A program made the position numbers and the translations under genes. From the NCBI GenBank assembly GCA_007132255.1, contig SLOZ01000306.1, forward strand, positions 1 to 8,094: a DNA stretch of 8,094 nt. Reading direction: 5' to 3'. Below, piece after piece: positions 6,409 to 8,094 of the stretch (position 1 is its first letter; every line of letters starts with the position of its first letter). A model generated the notes under the pieces. That model did no database searches. It had not been told where the DNA came from and saw nothing but the letters and a program-made list of their open reading frames with translations. The stretch is from Limnochordia bacterium. Its GTDB lineage: Bacteria > Bacillota > Limnochordia > Darwinibacteriales > B1SED10-159.

Positions 6409-7302
6409 TTAAAAAAGCGTGGGGTGATTCATCCACTCCATCAAGCGTACATCGCCTTGGATACTCAGCAATCTGTATAGATACCTGTAGGGAGCTCGCA
6501 CCTCCGTCAGTATTGGTAGTGGTCGTACCGACGTGTACCCATCCGCCACCGCACTCGCTGTTCTCTGGTCCAAAACATATTCCAAGGCAATGAAATCCAA
6601 GGCAGGCGGTGCCAATACATACGCTTCGGTATCAACCACAGCCGTGATCTGGCCGGAGTCGACAAGAAACTGGGTCGGATCCATGTCCACCAACACCGGC
6701 GAACTCTGGGTCGGAATCGGCAGTGCCTGCATGTCTGTGGCTAGCTTTGGCAGCGCTGCAGCAATGTCGGGCTCCGCCAGCCAATACCGTTCCACCAAAT
6801 CCTCCATCACCTCGACAGCGGCATCATGAAACTCGCGCAGCGGCTTTCGAGTCGAGCCGTCCAATGTTCCGAACGTATCGAAAGCTTGCGTGTGGACTTG
6901 TGCCAACCAGCGCCCGAGGCCATACAGGAGTGATCGCGGTGCGGTAAAAAACGATGTCAGGGCTGATCCAGGCATGTGTTCTACCACCAAAAACTGACGC
7001 CCGGCCAGTACCTTCCGTTCAAGAACACGGGGGCATAAGACATCCGTAGAGCCGCTGAGGATGCGAGCTGCATACTCCATGGTATCACCGCTCGTGGGAT
7101 CCAGCCCGAACAACCGCCAACAACCCCACCAAAAATCAATATCTGGAACACTGCTCCACCGAGACGCTCGGACCACAACGTCCCGCAGTGTGGTCTCGAC
7201 CAACCAGACATCACTGGCATGTCCTGAATAGCCAGGGTCCATATACCGGCAGCGCACGATCGGTTCGGTGATCAAGTCTTCCGGAAGTTTTGGGTTCTGC
7301 AT
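6409..7302 (-). CDS. APH/choline-kinase-fold phosphotransferase with degenerate active site
   Basis: This 297-residue protein has the length and layout of the aminoglycoside phosphotransferase (APH) superfamily. An N-lobe (VWLVETTLRDVVVRAS) is followed by a hinge-like FLVVEHMPGSAL (104-115). The catalytic loop VLVDMDPTQFLV lies at 203-214, and the metal-binding strand ITAVVDTEAYVLAPPALDF at 219-237. Aligned to HGDLHPGN, the loop reads LVDMDPTQ: Asp206 keeps the catalytic base, the His and Gly are lost, and the Asn is Gln211. Asp224 matches the DFG-type Asp. The ATP-binding Lys seems to be Arg45. Family members phosphorylate antibiotics, choline, sugars or amines in the cytoplasm. This one may be an atypical kinase, and its substrate is unknown. 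The ATG at 7302 has only a modest SD (AAGG ten bases away) and lies within an upstream leader ORF. Confidence 0.75.
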   Translation of the reverse strand: MQNPKLPEDLITEPIVRCRYMDPGYSGHASDVWLVETTLRDVVVRASRWSSVPDIDFWWGCWRLFGLDPTSGDTMEYAARILSGSTDVLCPRVLERKVLAGRQFLVVEHMPGSALTSFFTAPRSLLYGLGRWLAQVHTQAFDTFGTLDGSTRKPLREFHDAAVEVMEDLVERYWLAEPDIAAALPKLATDMQALPIPTQSSPVLVDMDPTQFLVDSGQITAVVDTEAYVLAPPALDFIALEYVLDQRTASAVADGYTSVRPLPILTEVRAPYRYLYRLLSIQGDVRLMEWMNHPTLF

Positions 7303-7379
7303 GGATCGACCGCCTTTTTTGCCGGTTTTGGGCCCGGTGTTTGTCCGAGGAATGATATCAAACCTAGGTCGATACTCAT
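7272..7379 (-). CDS. 35-residue leader ORF overlapping the phosphotransferase start
   Basis: The ATG at 7379 follows a near-ideal SD AGGAG (7386-7390) with six-base spacing, better than the SD of the phosphotransferase itself. The ORF encodes a 35-residue peptide starting MSIDLGLISFLGQTPG, rich in Pro and Lys, and stops at TGA 7272-7274. The phosphotransferase ATG (7302) lies inside it in another frame, giving a 31-base overlap. This is the geometry of translational coupling or a regulatory leader peptide. No domain is recognisable. It could also be chance. Confidence 0.4.
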   Translation of the reverse strand: MSIDLGLISFLGQTPGPKPAKKAVDPCRTQNFRKT

Positions 7380-7485
7380 ATTCAACTCCTATCTATACTT
7401 CTCTCAAGAAGGAGACTTCCCTGTGTATTTCGGCAGCGACCGACAATTTTCTCAGGGAACGCGATGTGGGAATAAATTCCATGTA

Positions 7486-7497
7486 CCAGGTACCTGG
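7486..7497. repeat. Perfect 12-base palindrome, candidate operator
   Basis: CCAGGTACCTGG is perfectly self-complementary. It lies near the middle of the divergent region, with a second inverted repeat, GGAATAAATTCC, five bases to its left. This placement suits a shared operator for both divergent genes. Confidence 0.4.
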
Positions 7498-7605
7498 AAG
7501 ATTTGCCCAAAAAGGTTGGTCCCGGAAAGGCTTGTCCAATTCCCATTCTACAAAGGATTTAGCTGTCGGCAGTTCGAACCTATGCAGTAGTATACCCAGA
7601 CAACT

Positions 7606-7612
7606 GGAGAGG
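7606..7612 (+). promoter_or_regulatory. Ribosome binding site of the UroD-like gene
   Basis: GGAGAGG ends ten bases before the GTG at 7623. An overlapping AGGCGG (7610-7615) lies seven bases from it. No ATG, GTG or TTG occurs in this frame between the stop at 7560 and 7623, so this SD fixes the start. Confidence 0.6.
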
Positions 7613-7622
7613 CGGTGCATCT

Positions 7623-8094
7623 GTGCAGAACATAGATTGGCAGTCCATTCGCGAACGTTTCGATCAGTGGTGGCAGCATAAGCCTATGGAGCGGCCACTA
7701 CTGAAGCTGACAGTGACAATGCAAGAAAAACCGAACCGATCTGAGGACATGCAGAAACGCTGGCTTGACTTGGACTCGCTGTTAGAGCGAGAACGTCAAC
7801 TGCGGGCATCGACAACCTATTTTGGCGAAGCATATCCAGACTTTTGGCCGAATCTTGGTCCCGGGAGTTTTGGAACATTTTTGGGGGCAAAACCGCACTT
7901 CTTGCCGGACACGATCTGGTATGATCCATGTTTTGATACGTTGGCCGCTGTTCAACTGCAGCTGGATCCGAAAAACCGCTGGTGGCAGTGGAGTTTGGAG
8001 GCTACCGAGCGCGCTGTGGCAGAAAGCGATGGCAGCTATTTGGTGTCCACACCGGATTTGGTGGAGAACCTCGATACGATCGCTGCCTTGGTTG
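7623..8094 (+). CDS. Uroporphyrinogen-decarboxylase-like protein, N-terminal part (runs off window)
   Basis: 157 codons are visible from GTG 7623 and the frame is still open at the window edge. The product begins MQNIDWQSIRERFDQWWQ and continues with MERPLLKLTV. Further on come FGEAYPDFWPNLGPG (67-81), FGTFLGAKPHFLPDTIWY (83-100) and VSTPDLVENLDTIAAL (141-156). This pattern matches the UroD-like/corrinoid-methyltransferase-like TIM-barrel proteins found outside heme pathways. The W(W)-x-RP opening and the GPG...LG...T.W stretch are typical as I recall them. These relatives often sit in sugar-catabolic or methyl-transfer loci, and few have known reactions. It is not a heme HemE by its N-terminus. 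It is divergent from the phosphotransferase leader and likely shares its control region. Confidence 0.72.
   Translation, partial: MQNIDWQSIRERFDQWWQHKPMERPLLKLTVTMQEKPNRSEDMQKRWLDLDSLLERERQLRASTTYFGEAYPDFWPNLGPGSFGTFLGAKPHFLPDTIWYDPCFDTLAAVQLQLDPKNRWWQWSLEATERAVAESDGSYLVSTPDLVENLDTIAALV

Larger units (their letters stand above)
7380..7622. promoter_or_regulatory. Divergent control region between phosphotransferase and UroD-like genes
   Basis: About 240 bases separate the leader ORF (minus) from the UroD-like gene (plus). The region contains the perfect palindrome at 7486-7497, the inverted repeat GGAATAAATTCC (7469-7480), and a small inverted repeat (CTTCT/AGAAG in minus sense) near 7400-7413. 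A minus-strand open frame of 75 codons (7393-7620) crosses it in the same frame as the phosphotransferase, closed by a TAG at 7393-7395. It leaves no space for its own SD apart from the neighbour's start region. I found no strong sigma-70-type promoter by eye. Confidence 0.45.

Noticed and set aside
7312..7334. ACCG...CGGT inverted arms around a T-run as a terminator
   Set aside because: The stem is only four uninterrupted pairs with the T-run in the loop rather than after the stem, so it is not a terminator.
7268..7681. 137-codon plus-strand open frame over the divergent region
   Set aside because: It runs antisense through the phosphotransferase leader, overlaps the UroD-like start in another frame and has no SD or family motif.
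1..8094. CRISPR array, tRNA, rRNA, origin or toxin-antitoxin pair
   Set aside because: I read through both strands by eye for regularly spaced repeats, tRNA-like arms and paired small genes and found none I could support.

Overview
The window looks like part of an accessory sugar- and small-molecule-metabolism region from a moderately GC-rich bacterium. Hand counts of single 60-base rows give about 55-60% G+C in most genes. GTG or TTG starts and purine-rich Shine-Dalgarno (SD) sequences are frequent, which would fit a Bacillota (Firmicutes) genome. No rRNA, tRNA or taxonomic marker is present, so the assignment is tentative.

Layout. On the plus strand at the left are a membrane-anchored alpha/beta hydrolase (23-949) and a PHP-domain phosphoesterase-like protein (probable start 1099, end 1725). 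A strong hairpin terminator (1754-1800) closes this unit and separates it from genes that converge on it. Everything from about 7380 down to 1819 is on the minus strand. Read in transcription order, it holds: a 35-codon leader ORF overlapping an aminoglycoside-phosphotransferase/choline-kinase-fold protein with a degenerate active site (7302-6409); a 65-codon unknown ORF (6344-6147); an IS200/IS605-end-like hairpin (about 6086-6118); a second alpha/beta hydrolase (6031-4946); a frameshifted copy of the last ~75 bases of the phosphotransferase gene (about 4939-4862); a DapA/NanA-superfamily aldolase (4724-3828); and L-fucose isomerase fucI (3633-1819). On the right, a plus-strand gene for a uroporphyrinogen-decarboxylase-like protein starts at 7623 and runs off the window. 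It is divergent from the phosphotransferase across a ~240-320 base control region containing a perfect 12-base palindrome.

How the genes may work together. FucI (L-fucose/D-arabinose ketol isomerase) and the pyruvate-type aldolase form a plausible sugar-catabolic pair. The aldolase lacks the Arg typical of true dihydrodipicolinate synthase, so a 2-keto-3-deoxy sugar acid or similar substrate is more likely than lysine synthesis. The lower-GC block with the second hydrolase lies between an intact phosphotransferase gene and a decayed tail of a paralogue, and is probably a rearranged or acquired segment. The most unusual items are this gene-tail remnant, the atypical phosphotransferase with its overlapping leader ORF, and the orphan IS605-like hairpin.
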